From Paulinella micropora (Eukaryota; Cercozoa; Imbricatea; Euglyphida), in the NCBI GenBank assembly GCA_009731375.1, contig BJOX01000078.1:349567-413566 (forward strand): a stretch of DNA of 64,000 bases, in the 5' to 3' direction. Below, piece after piece: positions 1-48,596 of the stretch. Below the pieces are notes generated by a model, which searched no databases, had not been told where the DNA came from, and saw only the letters and a list, made by a program, of their open reading frames with translations. The position numbers and the translations under genes were made by a program. Within the stretch, counting starts at the first letter, position 1. Each line of letters starts with the position of its first letter.

Positions 1-46
1 TCAAGTGGCCTTGGTTCATTCCGTAGAGTAAGTGATAAGATCAACT

Positions 47-203
47 GATGAAATATCGACTAATGTCAGAAAAAAGGAGCTTCTGATTTCGTCAACCAGG
101 AAGTCTGTGGGTAAAGTATTAACCCGATGCCCAGCTAAGCCGTGATGTTTGCACGGAAGGGACTGATACAGGCAATACCAAAGCTCCCTAGTACCAGGCG
201 GGG
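47..203 (-). mobile_element. Interspersed family A, copy 1 (5'-truncated)
   Basis: Read on the minus strand, it ends TTAGTCGATATTTCATC and carries internal CACGGCTTAGCTGGGCATCG and TGACGAAATCAGAAGCTCC, shared with the copies near 24.1, 34.0, 35.3, 44.8 and 62.8 kb. The 5' end stops at CCCCGCCTGGTAC, directly against GATA repeat. It lies downstream of gene 1. Confidence 0.8.
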
Positions 204-238
<35 letters not shown>

Positions 239-653
239 CAGCCAGACGGCGGTCTTGGGGGCCTAGATAGATAGATAGATATAAATAGATAGATAGATAG
301 ATAGATAGATAGACAGCCAGACGGCGGTCTTGGGGGCCTAGATAGATAGATAGATAGATAGATAGACAGATAGATAGATAGATATAGATAGATATAAATA
401 GATATAGATATAGATAGATATAGATAGTATAGAAAGATATAGATAGATGTAGATAGATACAGATAGATACAGATAGATACAGATAGATATAGATAGATAT
501 AGATATAGATAGATATAGATAGATATAGATAGATATAGATAGATAGAGATAGATAGAGATAGATAGAGATAGATAGATAGAGATAGATAGAGATATGTTT
601 GGTCTATCAGCTCTGCATATCCGAAGACATAGGCATCCATTCCATAGATAGAG

Positions 654-684
<31 letters not shown>

Positions 685-815
685 TAGAGAGATAGAGATA
701 GAGAGATAGAGATAGAGATATAGAGATAGAGATAGAGATATAGACAGAGATATAGATATAGGTATAGATATAGATACAGATACAGATACAGATATAGATA
801 TAGATATAGATAGAT

Positions 816-887
<72 letters not shown>

Positions 888-910
888 TAGATAGATTAGA
901 TAGATAGATA
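204..910. repeat. GATA/GATATA/GACA repeats, 3' flank of gene 1
   Basis: Long tetra- and hexanucleotide tracts interrupted by a unique segment at 594-645. Nothing coding is seen apart from repeat-encoded frames. Confidence 0.9.
236..340. repeat. Local duplication of a 26-bp unique segment within GATA repeat
   Basis: GCCAGACGGCGGTCTTGGGG followed by GCCTAG occurs at about 240 and 314, each flanked by GACA/GATA units. Confidence 0.85.
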
Positions 911-1062
911 GATGAGATGTCGCAAAGAAATGTAGTCCTTGCAAAGGAACGCAGTTTCACATCAAACAGTAATTTCTGTACTGAGCATGTGTCCGGGATG
1001 GGAATCACGGGTAGACTGTGTTCTGGAAAAAAGAAGAGGAGGACGTTGAAGAAAAAGGCAAT

Positions 1063-37313
<36,251 letters not shown>

Positions 37314-37333
<20 letters not shown>

Positions 37334-37640
37334 GGCCAGAACCTAAGAAAAGATGCATTTACACGATATGAATATATATATATATATTTATGTATATATA
37401 TTTATAATATATTAACACCAGGCCTAGCATGGCCAGAACCTAAGAAAAGATGCATTTACACGATATGAATATATATATGTAATATTAACACTAGGCCTAG
37501 CATGGCCAGAACCTAAGAAAAGATGCATTTACACGATATGAATATATATATATATATATATAATATTAACACCAGGCCTAGCATGGCCAGAACCTAAGAA
37601 AAGATGCATTTACACGATATGAATATATATATATATATAC
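37314..37640 (-). repeat. Tandem array of the gene 1 first-exon acceptor and start codon
   Basis: TTCTTAGGTTCTGGCCATGC plus six or so codons of the signal peptide is present in full at the real exon and repeated at about 37411, 37494 and 37565, with (AT)n between. Each copy carries its own ATG and 3' splice site. Confidence 0.92.
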
Positions 37641-37688
<48 letters not shown>

Positions 37689-37760
37689 GTGTATGAGAGA
37701 GAGAGAGTGAGTGTGGGAGGGATGGAGGATATATATATCTATATATATATATGCGTGTAT

Positions 37761-37871
<111 letters not shown>

Positions 37872-38028
37872 NNNNNNNNNNNNNNNNNNNNNNNNNNNNN
37901 NNNNNNNNNNNNNNNNNNNNNNNNNNNNNNNNNNNNNNNNNNNNNNNNNNNNNNNNNNNNNNNNNNNNNNNNNNNNNNNNNNNNNNNNNNNNNNNNNNNN
38001 NNNNNNNNNNNNNNNNNNNNNNNNNNNN
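37872..38028. other. Assembly gap, 157 N, between GA repeat and poly-G
   Basis: In the divergent intergenic region. Confidence 0.95.
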
Positions 38029-38069
38029 GGGGGGGGGGGGGGGAGGGGGGGGGGGGGGGGGGGGGGGGG

Positions 38070-38091
38070 ATGTAAGTAGAGAGAGAGATAA

Positions 38092-38123
<32 letters not shown>

Positions 38124-38201
38124 TACACACACACACAAACACACAACACACACACACACACACACACGCACGCACACACACAACACAACACACCACAACA
38201 G

Positions 38202-38232
<31 letters not shown>

Positions 38233-38408
38233 GATAGATAGATAGAGAGATAGATAGATAGATAGATAGAGAGATAGATAGAGAGATGATAGATAGAGAG
38301 AAAGAGAGAGAGAGAAGAGAGAGCGAGAGAGAGAGAGAGAGAGAGAGAAGAGAGAGGGAGAGAGTGAGAGAGAGGAGAGAGAGAGAGAGAGAGAGAAGAG
38401 AGAGAAAG

Positions 38409-38439
<31 letters not shown>

Positions 38440-38478
38440 GAGAGAGAGAGAGAGGAGAGAGGAGAGAGGAGAGAGAGG

Positions 38479-38518
<40 letters not shown>

Positions 38519-38564
38519 AGAGAAGAGAGAAGAGGAAAGAGAGAGAGAGAGAGAGAAAGAAAGA

Positions 38565-38604
<40 letters not shown>

Positions 38605-38745
38605 AAAGAGAAGAGAGAGAGAGAAAAGAGAAGAGAGAGAAAAGAGAAGAGAGAGAGAGAGGAGTGAAAGAGAGAGAGAGAGAGAGACGAGAGAGAGAGA
38701 GAGAGAGAGACAGAAGAGAGAAGACAGAGGGAGAGAGAGAGAGAG

Positions 38746-38806
<61 letters not shown>

Positions 38807-38830
38807 GAGAGAGACAGACAGACAGACAGC

Positions 38831-38867
<37 letters not shown>
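38070..38867. repeat. GA-rich compound tract with CA and GATA pieces
   Basis: About 800 bp between two gaps in the divergent intergenic region, almost pure purine on the plus strand from 38280 on. Confidence 0.9.
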
Positions 38868-39236
38868 NNNNNNNNNNNNNNNNNNNNNNNNNNNNNNNNN
38901 NNNNNNNNNNNNNNNNNNNNNNNNNNNNNNNNNNNNNNNNNNNNNNNNNNNNNNNNNNNNNNNNNNNNNNNNNNNNNNNNNNNNNNNNNNNNNNNNNNNN
39001 NNNNNNNNNNNNNNNNNNNNNNNNNNNNNNNNNNNNNNNNNNNNNNNNNNNNNNNNNNNNNNNNNNNNNNNNNNNNNNNNNNNNNNNNNNNNNNNNNNNN
39101 NNNNNNNNNNNNNNNNNNNNNNNNNNNNNNNNNNNNNNNNNNNNNNNNNNNNNNNNNNNNNNNNNNNNNNNNNNNNNNNNNNNNNNNNNNNNNNNNNNNN
39201 NNNNNNNNNNNNNNNNNNNNNNNNNNNNNNNNNNNN
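38868..39236. other. Assembly gap, 369 N, between GACA and CA repeats
   Basis: In the divergent intergenic region. A smaller 10-base gap follows at 39955-39964 after a poly-G run. Confidence 0.95.
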
Positions 39237-39316
<80 letters not shown>

Positions 39317-39915
39317 ACATGCACACACACAACACAACACAACACAACACAACAGGCCTCACAACACAACAGAACACAACACAATCAGCACGACACACAA
39401 CCCGTCACACAACACGACAATACGACACAACGCACATAATACCGTTTTCACACACAACACCAGATAAACACAACAAACAACCAGGTGCAAGTCTCGTTGC
39501 GTCAGAGTCAGAGTGAGGGTTATCGGGACACAGGCACAAGTTAGTGTGCGCTATTTTCCCAGATTTTCCCTCAGTTGTTGGATACTCTCGCTTCTCTAAA
39601 ATGCTTTTTCTGCAAGTTACGCTCAACAATGTTCACACTAGTACTCACACTCGGCAACCAATAGCGAGAGATTATTTTAGGCCTCATCGGTAGAGACGGA
39701 GAGGTGTCGCAAGGCAAAAAAAACGGCCCTCAAGCAAAAAAAAACGCCGGACGCTCTTTGCGTTCAATCGGCGACAAGCTAGAGCGCTCTCAACCTTGAC
39801 ATGTGGTTTCCTCCAAGCGCTTTATCTACCTTGAGCATAGTGCTCTCATACTGAGCACGGACCCACGAACTTAGGGACAAAACGATATTATTCATAAGTG
39901 AGCTTGCAGATTGCA

Positions 39916-39947
<32 letters not shown>

Positions 39948-40106
39948 GGGGGGGNNNNNNNNNNTCGTATGTGCGTATTGAGCCACACTGGAATAGCTGG
40001 ACCCTTCCTTGATTGTGAGAGGAAATAGGATTAAGAGATGTTGCAATGTCGTGACAATCGAGTTACTCAATCATTGTTATGGAATGACCGTGACAGGGCA
40101 GACAGG

Positions 40107-40404
40107 GCTCGTGCTTAGTGCTTCCTAGCTTACTTTTCTACCTACACTACCCAACTTTTTTATCTACCACCTACCTCATATCAAGTCTATATCAAACTCC
40201 GGTCTTTCCTTACTTCTCCTTCCTAACTACGTGTCTACTTTCCTCCACATTCGTACCTGCCTGCTCGTGCTTAGTGCTTCCTAGCTAATTTTTCTACCTA
40301 CAAACCCAACTGTTTTATCTACCACCTACCTCATATCAAACTACTTACCTAGCTTCTCCTTCCTAACTACGTGTCTACTTTCCTCCACATTCGTACCTGC
40401 CTGC
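40107..40404. repeat. Direct duplication of a ~150-bp unit in the divergent intergenic region
   Basis: GCTCGTGCTTAGTGCTTCC starts at 40107 and again at 40263. The second unit is about 142 bp against 156 bp and lacks a short stretch, but it repeats CTACCACCTACCTCATATCA, CTTCTCCTTCCTAACTACG and ACTTTCCTCCACATTCG in order. It is non-coding and not simple sequence. Confidence 0.9.
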
Positions 40405-40499
40405 CTTACTCCCTTCCTCCTGCCACCATCCTACCAACCTACCTCTTCTGACCGCCCAACCTACACGACACAGAAAATGTGATGTATGCATTCCAACAG

Positions 40500-41040
40500 G
40501 ACAACGCAACACAACACAACACACCATTAACATAACATAAACATAACATACATGACATGACATAACATGACATATCATAAAATAACATAACATAACATAA
40601 CATAACATGACATAACATAACATAACACAACATAACATAACATAACATAACATAGCATAGCATGACACAAGATGACGTAGCAGAGCAAAACATAACACAA
40701 CATAACAAACGTAACATAACATAACATACATAACATAACATAACATAACATACAACATAACATAACATAGATTAGATGACATTAGATGACATTAGATGAC
40801 ATAACGTAACAAAACATAACAAAACATAACATAACATTATAAAACATAACATGGCATAACATAACATAACATAACATTATAAAACATAACATGGCATAAC
40901 ATAACATAACATAACATAACACTGACATAACATAACATAACATAACATAACAAACAACAGATAACATAACAAATAACTTAGCATATAACATAACAAAACA
41001 TAACATAACATAACAGAACATTTAACATACCATGACAAAA
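40500..41040. repeat. (ACATA)n pentanucleotide tract
   Basis: About 540 bp of degenerate ATAAC/ACATA units in the divergent intergenic region. Pentamers contrast with the tetramers that dominate the introns. A short higher-order duplication is visible at 40826-40925 (the ATTATAAAACATAACATGGC block twice). Confidence 0.9.
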
Positions 41041-41338
41041 CATAATGAGAGAGAGGAAGTGAAAGAAGAAGAAGAAGAAGAAGAAGAAGAAGAAGAAGAA
41101 GAAGAAGAAGAAGAAGAAGAAGAAGAAGAAGAAGAAGAAGAAAGAAGAAGAAGAAGAAGAAGAAGAAGAAGAAGAAGAAGAAGAAGAAGAAGAAGAAGAA
41201 GAAAGAAGAAGGAAGAAGGAAGGAAGAAGAAAGAAGAAGAAGAAGGAAGAAGAGGAGAGAGAGAGAGGAGAGAGAGAGAAAGGGGGGGGGGGGAAGGAGA
41301 GAGGAGAGGATATATATATATATTTATATACATGTAAA

Positions 41339-41389
<51 letters not shown>

Positions 41390-41456
41390 TATAAAGAAAA
41401 CATCGAAGATATCAAGTTCTCTCGCATGTGTGACAGAGTGTCTGGCGGTCTCCCAG

Positions 41457-41545
41457 ATGCTTGGTTGGTTTTTCTTGGGAAGTCTGCTGTCATGGCAAGC
41501 CCGGGCCCAACAATGCGGGTATCTTTCTCCTCCTCCATACATACA

Positions 41546-41576
<31 letters not shown>

Positions 41577-41811
41577 GTACATACATACATAGATACATAC
41601 ATGCATGCATGCATACTTAAAATGCATACATACGAACGTCGTATGTAAGTACATATGATTTTTCCTCGTGTGTACACATGCTGTATGTCGCAAAGATGTC
41701 ATCAATTGCCATCATCGTTACTTACACCCGCATGCATGGGTGCATGGCAGCGATCCAAGTATTTATATGGCAGGCATAAACATACAATCTATCTATCTAT
41801 CTATCTATCTA

Positions 41812-41846
<35 letters not shown>

Positions 41847-41860
41847 CATCTATCTATCTA

Positions 41861-41903
<43 letters not shown>

Positions 41904-41915
41904 GATCTATCTACA

Positions 41916-41958
<43 letters not shown>

Positions 41959-42435
41959 ATCTATCCACATCCCAGGTCGGAGGTAGTATCGATCAACCTT
42001 CACGTTTTTCTACATACTCAAAGTTTATGCAGACGTGCGCACATGTATGATGTGTGTGCGTAGGGGCCGATCTGCGGACATAATGTGTGTTGAGGCATGT
42101 AACAATCGAAGTGCTAGCTGGCCGAACTGCGGGGTAAGACATAACTTACCTACCCTACCTACCTACCTACCATTCCCTCCCCTTACCTACCTGCCGCCCA
42201 ACCTTCTACCTACCTTCCTACCTACCCATCTGCTACCTACCTACTTAACTACCTTTGTGCCTTCGTGGCTGTTGATTTGCTATTCGTAGAATCGTCCGAA
42301 CCCAAACTATCTGGCCGACCTCAACAATCTTCTGGGCGGCACCAGTTTCCCACTTCCCTTCATGGATCCCAGGGAATTTACTCTTCCCGGCCAAACGTGG
42401 CGAGGTTCCTTCCATGCATGTTGTTGTTGTTGTTC

Positions 42436-42512
<77 letters not shown>

Positions 42513-42598
42513 GCTGGTAAGACCACAATGGTTTTTGTGTTACTAGGGAATCAGCTAAAAACAACGCTCATGATGATCCAGTGCAACGCCGCATTCAG
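41457..42598 (+). CDS. Gene 2 exons 1-4: signal peptide and N-terminal exons
   Basis: The first ATG gives [17 protein letters not shown] followed by QQC, a good signal peptide with an A-x-A cleavage site. An acceptor-like CTCCCAG abuts the ATG, so a 5' UTR exon is likely. Exon 2 (42064-42133) contains [17 protein letters not shown]. Exon 3 (42290-42404) reads [17 protein letters not shown] and [14 protein letters not shown]. Exon 4 (42547-42598) reads [16 protein letters not shown], resembling exon 3 of gene 1. Phases run 2, 0, 1, 2 without conflict, the main support for exons this small. Exon 3 is open in all three frames; only this frame joins both neighbours. Confidence 0.75.
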
Positions 42599-44203
42599 GT
42601 ACCTCTTCCCATGCCTCACAATATATATATGTATATATATATATATATAGTAGCATCACATTACATTGAAATCGTTGCATTCATGAGAGTACCACACACA
42701 CACACACACACACCGGAATATTCTATTGCAAATACTTGCCTTCCACACTTTGAGCATCCTACGTTGGGATTCTAGAAATTCATCCAGATAATATGGACTA
42801 CATCTCGACATCTCTCAACATTTTAGGAGGATATCATATGAGTACTCTATGTATGCTGTATTGGCAGGATCAACAGGTCTTTAGGCTATCCAATGTGTCC
42901 TGGCAATCCTTACAGGGATGGTTGTTCAAATAAGAACAAGCCGGAGACTTGCACAAACATTTACAGTCCGGACGGTACTTCAGCAACTAGTTGGCCTCTG
43001 CAAAATTTCAGCAACTGGGTCCAGTGTGATATGCCATGCGGGTAATAGATATTACATACATACATACGTACATACATAAATGCATACGTACATGCAGACA
43101 GACAGACAGACACAGAGAGACAATTAGCCAGGTAGGTAGCGGGACGTTGGTATTCAGATGACTAAATTTGGTCTAACTTTGTGCTCTGCATCCAAGTTGG
43201 ACGCAGCTTAGTCAGTTTTTCTAAGCCCACATTACAGATTTCAGATATTGCGTGAACCCTGGTCGCTTTTTGATCCATTTATGTTGCCACTTTGTAGGTA
43301 TTGCAACACAACGTTCATGTGTACACCCGACTGGTATGTACGATGAACAACATCGGAAAAAAAAAAGGAAAGAAAGAAAGAAAGAAAGAAAGAAGAAAGA
43401 AAGCAAGAAAAAGCAAGAAGGAACGAAGAAGCAAGAAGGAACGAAGAAGGAAGAAGGAAGAAGAAGACGAAGAAGAAGACGAGAAAGAAGACGAAGAAGG
43501 AAGATGGAGGGGAAGAAGGAAGACGAAGAAGACGAGAAGAAGACGAGGAAGAAGAAGAAGAAGGAAGAAAAGACAATAACAGCAAACGGAAAAGGAAGAA
43601 TGGGGAGGAAGGAAGGAAGAATAAGAAGGAACGGGGAAGAGGAAATAACAGCAAACGGAAGAGGAGGAACGGGGAGGAGGAAGAATAAGAAGGAACGGGG
43701 AAATAACAAACGAAAAAGGAAGAACGGGGAGGAGGAGGAAGAAGAGGAGGAGGAGGAAGAGGAAGAAGAGGAGAAGGACGAAGGACGAAGGAAGAAAGAA
43801 GAAAGAAAGAAGAGAGGTGGGGAGGAGGGGGAGAGGGGAAGAAGGGGAGAGGTGAAGAGGGCGAGAGGGGAAGAGGGGAAGAAGGAAGAAGATGACCGAA
43901 CAAGAAAGAAGGGAGGAAGGAAGAAAGAACGAGAAGGAAGAGTGCTGAATGAAAGAGGAATGAGAAGAAACAGGAAGAATAGCAGGAAGAGCGAAGGAAA
44001 AAGGTAGACAAGAATGAGAAAAAGAACAAGGAGGAGAAGAAAGAAGAAAGAAGAAGGAAGAAAAAAGAAGCAGCAACGTGTGCGATCATTTCTTATGTGT
44101 TGTGCAGTCCCGGACAATCTGGAGGTTGCACCACAGCACAATGCGGTAAGTGCATGAAATCTACAGCGAAAGTGTCGTGTGTGTTCGTGTGTGTTTGCAT
44201 TTT

Positions 44204-44245
<42 letters not shown>

Positions 44246-44431
44246 GTAGTCTTTTACCTTAGTGAAGCTAGGGTTCGTTGGGGGTTAGGTAGACTGGCAA
44301 ATTCTATCTTTCTAGCTTCGTATGTACTCTCATTGTCTACTTCCGAAGCTTACTATCTACTAACTACCTTAGAAATCTATCTAGCTATCTAGCTATCTAC
44401 CGATCTATCCGCCAATTTAAAGTGAGAGGCG

Positions 44432-44527
<96 letters not shown>

Positions 44528-44529
44528 GC

Positions 44530-44563
<34 letters not shown>

Positions 44564-44582
44564 ATCTATCTATCTACCTATC

Positions 44583-44621
<39 letters not shown>

Positions 44622-45480
44622 TTCTCTCTTTCTTTCTTTCTTTCTTTCTTTCTTCTCCATCTCTCTCTCTCTCATCTATCTATCTATCTATCTATCTATC
44701 TACCTATCTACCTATCTACCTACCTATCTATCTATCTACCTATCTATCTATCTATGTATCTATCTCACACCTGTTCCCTCAGGGTGCCCTTTCTCGCTTG
44801 TTGAGCCCGGAATAAAACCCACAGTGCTCTGTCGGTTTATACTAGACTGTCGAACAGTCTCGAAACTCCATCTGCTTACTGGGTCCTCTGTAATGGAGGT
44901 GGGAGCTCGTTCTGCAAGGGGCGCTTATGGAACGAGCCCTGGCCCCGCCTGGTACTAGGGAGCTTTGGTATCGCCTGTATCAGTCCCTTCCGTGCAAACA
45001 TCACGGCTTAGCTGGGCATCGGGTTAATACTTTACCCACAGACTTCCTTGGTTGACGAAATCAGAAGCTCCTTTTTTCTGACATTAGTCGATATCTCATC
45101 TATCTATCTATCTATCTATCTGCCTACCTACCTACCTACCTACCTACCTACCTTTTGACAGACATAATAAATATATTATTTAGATATTTTAAAAAAGATA
45201 TAAATTTATCTATAGATGTATTCATATTAATATATAAAAGTTTACAGTTTACGTGCGTGCGTGTGTGTGCGTGTGTGTGCGTTCCTGCAGGATGGTTTGG
45301 AATGACAGCGCCGGCACCTTGCCAAACCTGTCGTTGTGACGACGACTGCAGGTATCAGACACGTCTGTGTTGTGTCTGTTAATTACTGGCACACCACGGG
45401 CCATACTTTTGGTAGTAAGTATAATAATAACTAGGGGCTGCGCCAACACCTGAAAGGATGCTTTGCGGTGCGCTTCGCGC

Positions 45481-45533
<53 letters not shown>

Positions 45534-46709
45534 NNNNNNNNNNAGCAATCTCAGCCATTCATTTTGGTGCCGGCAAATTCTCTTCGGGTACGTACAATTA
45601 CAGGGCTGGGGTTCTCGGGGGTAGGGCCCCCCGGACCCCCACTTCCCCGTCGACAGGTACGCTCAATTGCCGGAGGTACCAGCAGCTCTGGTGGCACAAA
45701 AACCTAAAATCTCTGGTTTTTGTGCAACCCGGCATCAAATTTTTTGGATCTCCAAAAACCTAAATTTTCTGGTTTTTACGCCACCCGGCACCACAATTTT
45801 TATATTCCCCAAGAGAGCTCATCAGGAAGTGTCAGATACACCAAATATCAGCCGCTAAATCCCTTTGGTGTGCGCAAACGGCGCCTGGTGCCAAAAAGAC
45901 CTCAATTTTCTGGTTTGGGTGTACCCGCGACCAAAGCGGGTACGTACAATTTCCGGGTTGTGCCGGGGGCGGCCCCCCGGACCCACCTGCACCGTCGATA
46001 GGGTACGTTCAATTTGCCGGAGGTACCGGCAAGTACTACCAAAAAAACAAGGAATTTTGGCGTTCAGGACACTTCCCTAACGCAAATATTTGCGTGGATT
46101 CGAAAAAAACTATATCAGCATCAACATCGAGTCTGGGGCTAGCCACCCTGTTAATATGAGCTCCCAACTCCTCCTAGTTCACACAAACCATGATTTATTC
46201 CGACGAGGGTGCAGAAAATAGGCTAAAAAAACAAGGAATTTTCGCATGCAGGACACTCCCCTAACGCAAATATTTGCGTGAATTCCAAAGAAATTATATC
46301 AGCATCAAGATCGAGTCTGGGGCTAGCCACCCTGTCATTATGAGCTCCCAACTCCTCCTGATTCACACAAACCATGATTTTTTCCGACAGGGGTGCGAAA
46401 AAAAACAAGGAATTTTTGCATTCAGGACGCTCCCCTAACGCAAATATTTGCGTGAATTCCAAAAAAAAATCATATCAGCATCAACATCGAGTCTGCGGCT
46501 AACCACCCTGCAAATATGAGCTCCCAAATCCTCCTCGTTCCCACAAACCATGATTTATGTGTGCGGAAAAGGGTGTGTATGTTTGTGTGTGTGTGTGTAT
46601 GGGGGGGGGGGGGGACACAATTTTCATTTTTTCCCCCTCGCCCCAAACCCCCCACCCCCTTGACCAACACCTTTCAGGGATAATAATAATCATAATAATC
46701 ATAATAATC

Positions 46710-46763
<54 letters not shown>

Positions 46764-47148
46764 GTAATAATAATAATAATAATCATAATCATAATGATAA
46801 TCATAATACTCATAATAATCATAATAATCATAATAATAATAATAATACTATATCTGAGGCGTACTGATGCAGCTAATGGCATATCCTCAACGGACATAAG
46901 CCTCCAATACCCTTGTTCGAGGTCCTCCACCCCCCCGTGTCAGTCTCTCGCCTGATGATCGGGGCCACCGATGGAGCTCCTGAGGGCAAGACTGCACTAA
47001 GCCGAGGTTATTCCGCAGTCCCAGCAACCTCTTGCAAGACGTCACCGAATGTGCAAGTGCATACACCAAGCGCGGTTGCTAGAGCTGCCTCGAAACCCCA
47101 CCCATAACAATCTGGTGTCTGCTGGGTCCTGGGCTATCAACCAGCATA

Positions 47149-47180
<32 letters not shown>

Positions 47181-47460
47181 CATAATCATAATCATGATCA
47201 TAACCATAATCATAATAATCAGAATAATCAGAATAATCAGGATGATCATCATGATCATCATGATCATCATGATCATCGTCATAATCACCACCATAATCAT
47301 CATAATCATCATCATAATCATCATCATAATCATCATAATCATCATGATCATCATGATCATCATGATCATCATCATAATCACCACCATAATCATCATAATC
47401 ATCATCATAATCATCATAATCATCATCATCATCATCATCATCATAATCATAATCATAATC

Positions 47461-47511
<51 letters not shown>

Positions 47512-47572
47512 GTATTAGTAATATTAATATTAATATTAGTAATATTAATAATAATATTATTAATAATATTAT

Positions 47573-47656
<84 letters not shown>

Positions 47657-47657
47657 C

Positions 47658-47694
<37 letters not shown>

Positions 47695-48138
47695 GGGGGG
47701 GGGGGGTGCATTGTCAAGCACAAAACAAAACAGGCGATCCGCCGTTTTTAGGGCTGATGTTCTTACTTAGGGGCGACGGACTTACCATACCGTACACATG
47801 CTGCGACGACTACGAACAGACTTGCGGTGGACCTAAAATCACTGGTACGAGATAGATAGATAGATAGATGAGGTGTCGCAAAGGAATGTAGTCCTTGCAA
47901 AGGAACGCAGTTTCACATCAAACAATAATTTGTGTACTGTGCATGTGTCCGGGATGGGAATCACGGGTAGACTGTGTTCTGGAAAAAGAAGAGGAGGAAG
48001 GACGTTGAAGAAAAAGGCAATCTAGGAATGGAGAGTGGGAGGATAAGGAAGAAGAGNNNNNNNNNNGACTGTGTTCTGGAAAAAGAAGAGGAGGAAGGAC
48101 GTTGAAGAAAAAGGCAATCTAGGAATGGAGAGTGGGAG

Positions 48139-48209
<71 letters not shown>

Positions 48210-48531
48210 CGAGATAAGATAAGATAAGATAAGATAAGATAAGATAAGATAAGATAAGATAAGATGAGATAAGATACAGATACAGATACAGATACAGACA
48301 AAGATAAAGATAAAGGTAAAGGGGGTAGGGGTAGGTAGGTAGGTAGGTAGAGACAGATAGGCAAATCATCAGGTAATCAGGGTTGGAATCCCTTTTCAAG
48401 GCTGAGAACCGTCTGTATGTGGCGTTTGTTTTGTCAGAGGTGTACGTCAATAATGATTACAGACCAACAGCTCCGAGCAGCCAGACTGTGACCATCAAAG
48501 GCAGAGGTGTGAAGGGGAAAGAACATCTAAC

Positions 48532-48596
<65 letters not shown>

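Noticed and set aside
602-645. A further exon reading MDAYVFGYAELIDQ near the left end
   Set aside because: No acceptor or donor fits the phase of gene 1, and the downstream end resembles the family C 3' terminus, so it is more likely an element fragment.
135-944. Open frames encoding [37 protein letters not shown] or SLSLSL runs throughout the window
   Set aside because: They arise because tetra- and dinucleotide repeats lack stop codons in most frames; they have no domain content and lie in introns of phase-consistent gene models.
43252-43340. Alternative longer start upstream of the gene 2 signal peptide or other N-terminal frames
   Set aside because: The in-frame extension upstream of 41457 begins with GTG, not ATG, and alternative frames of exons 2-6 break phase or meet stops.
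43252-44007. 251-codon Glu/Lys/Arg-rich frame on the plus strand and Ser/Phe-rich frames opposite
   Set aside because: It is purine-repeat translation inside the gene 2 intron between exons 6 and 7, which join in phase without it.
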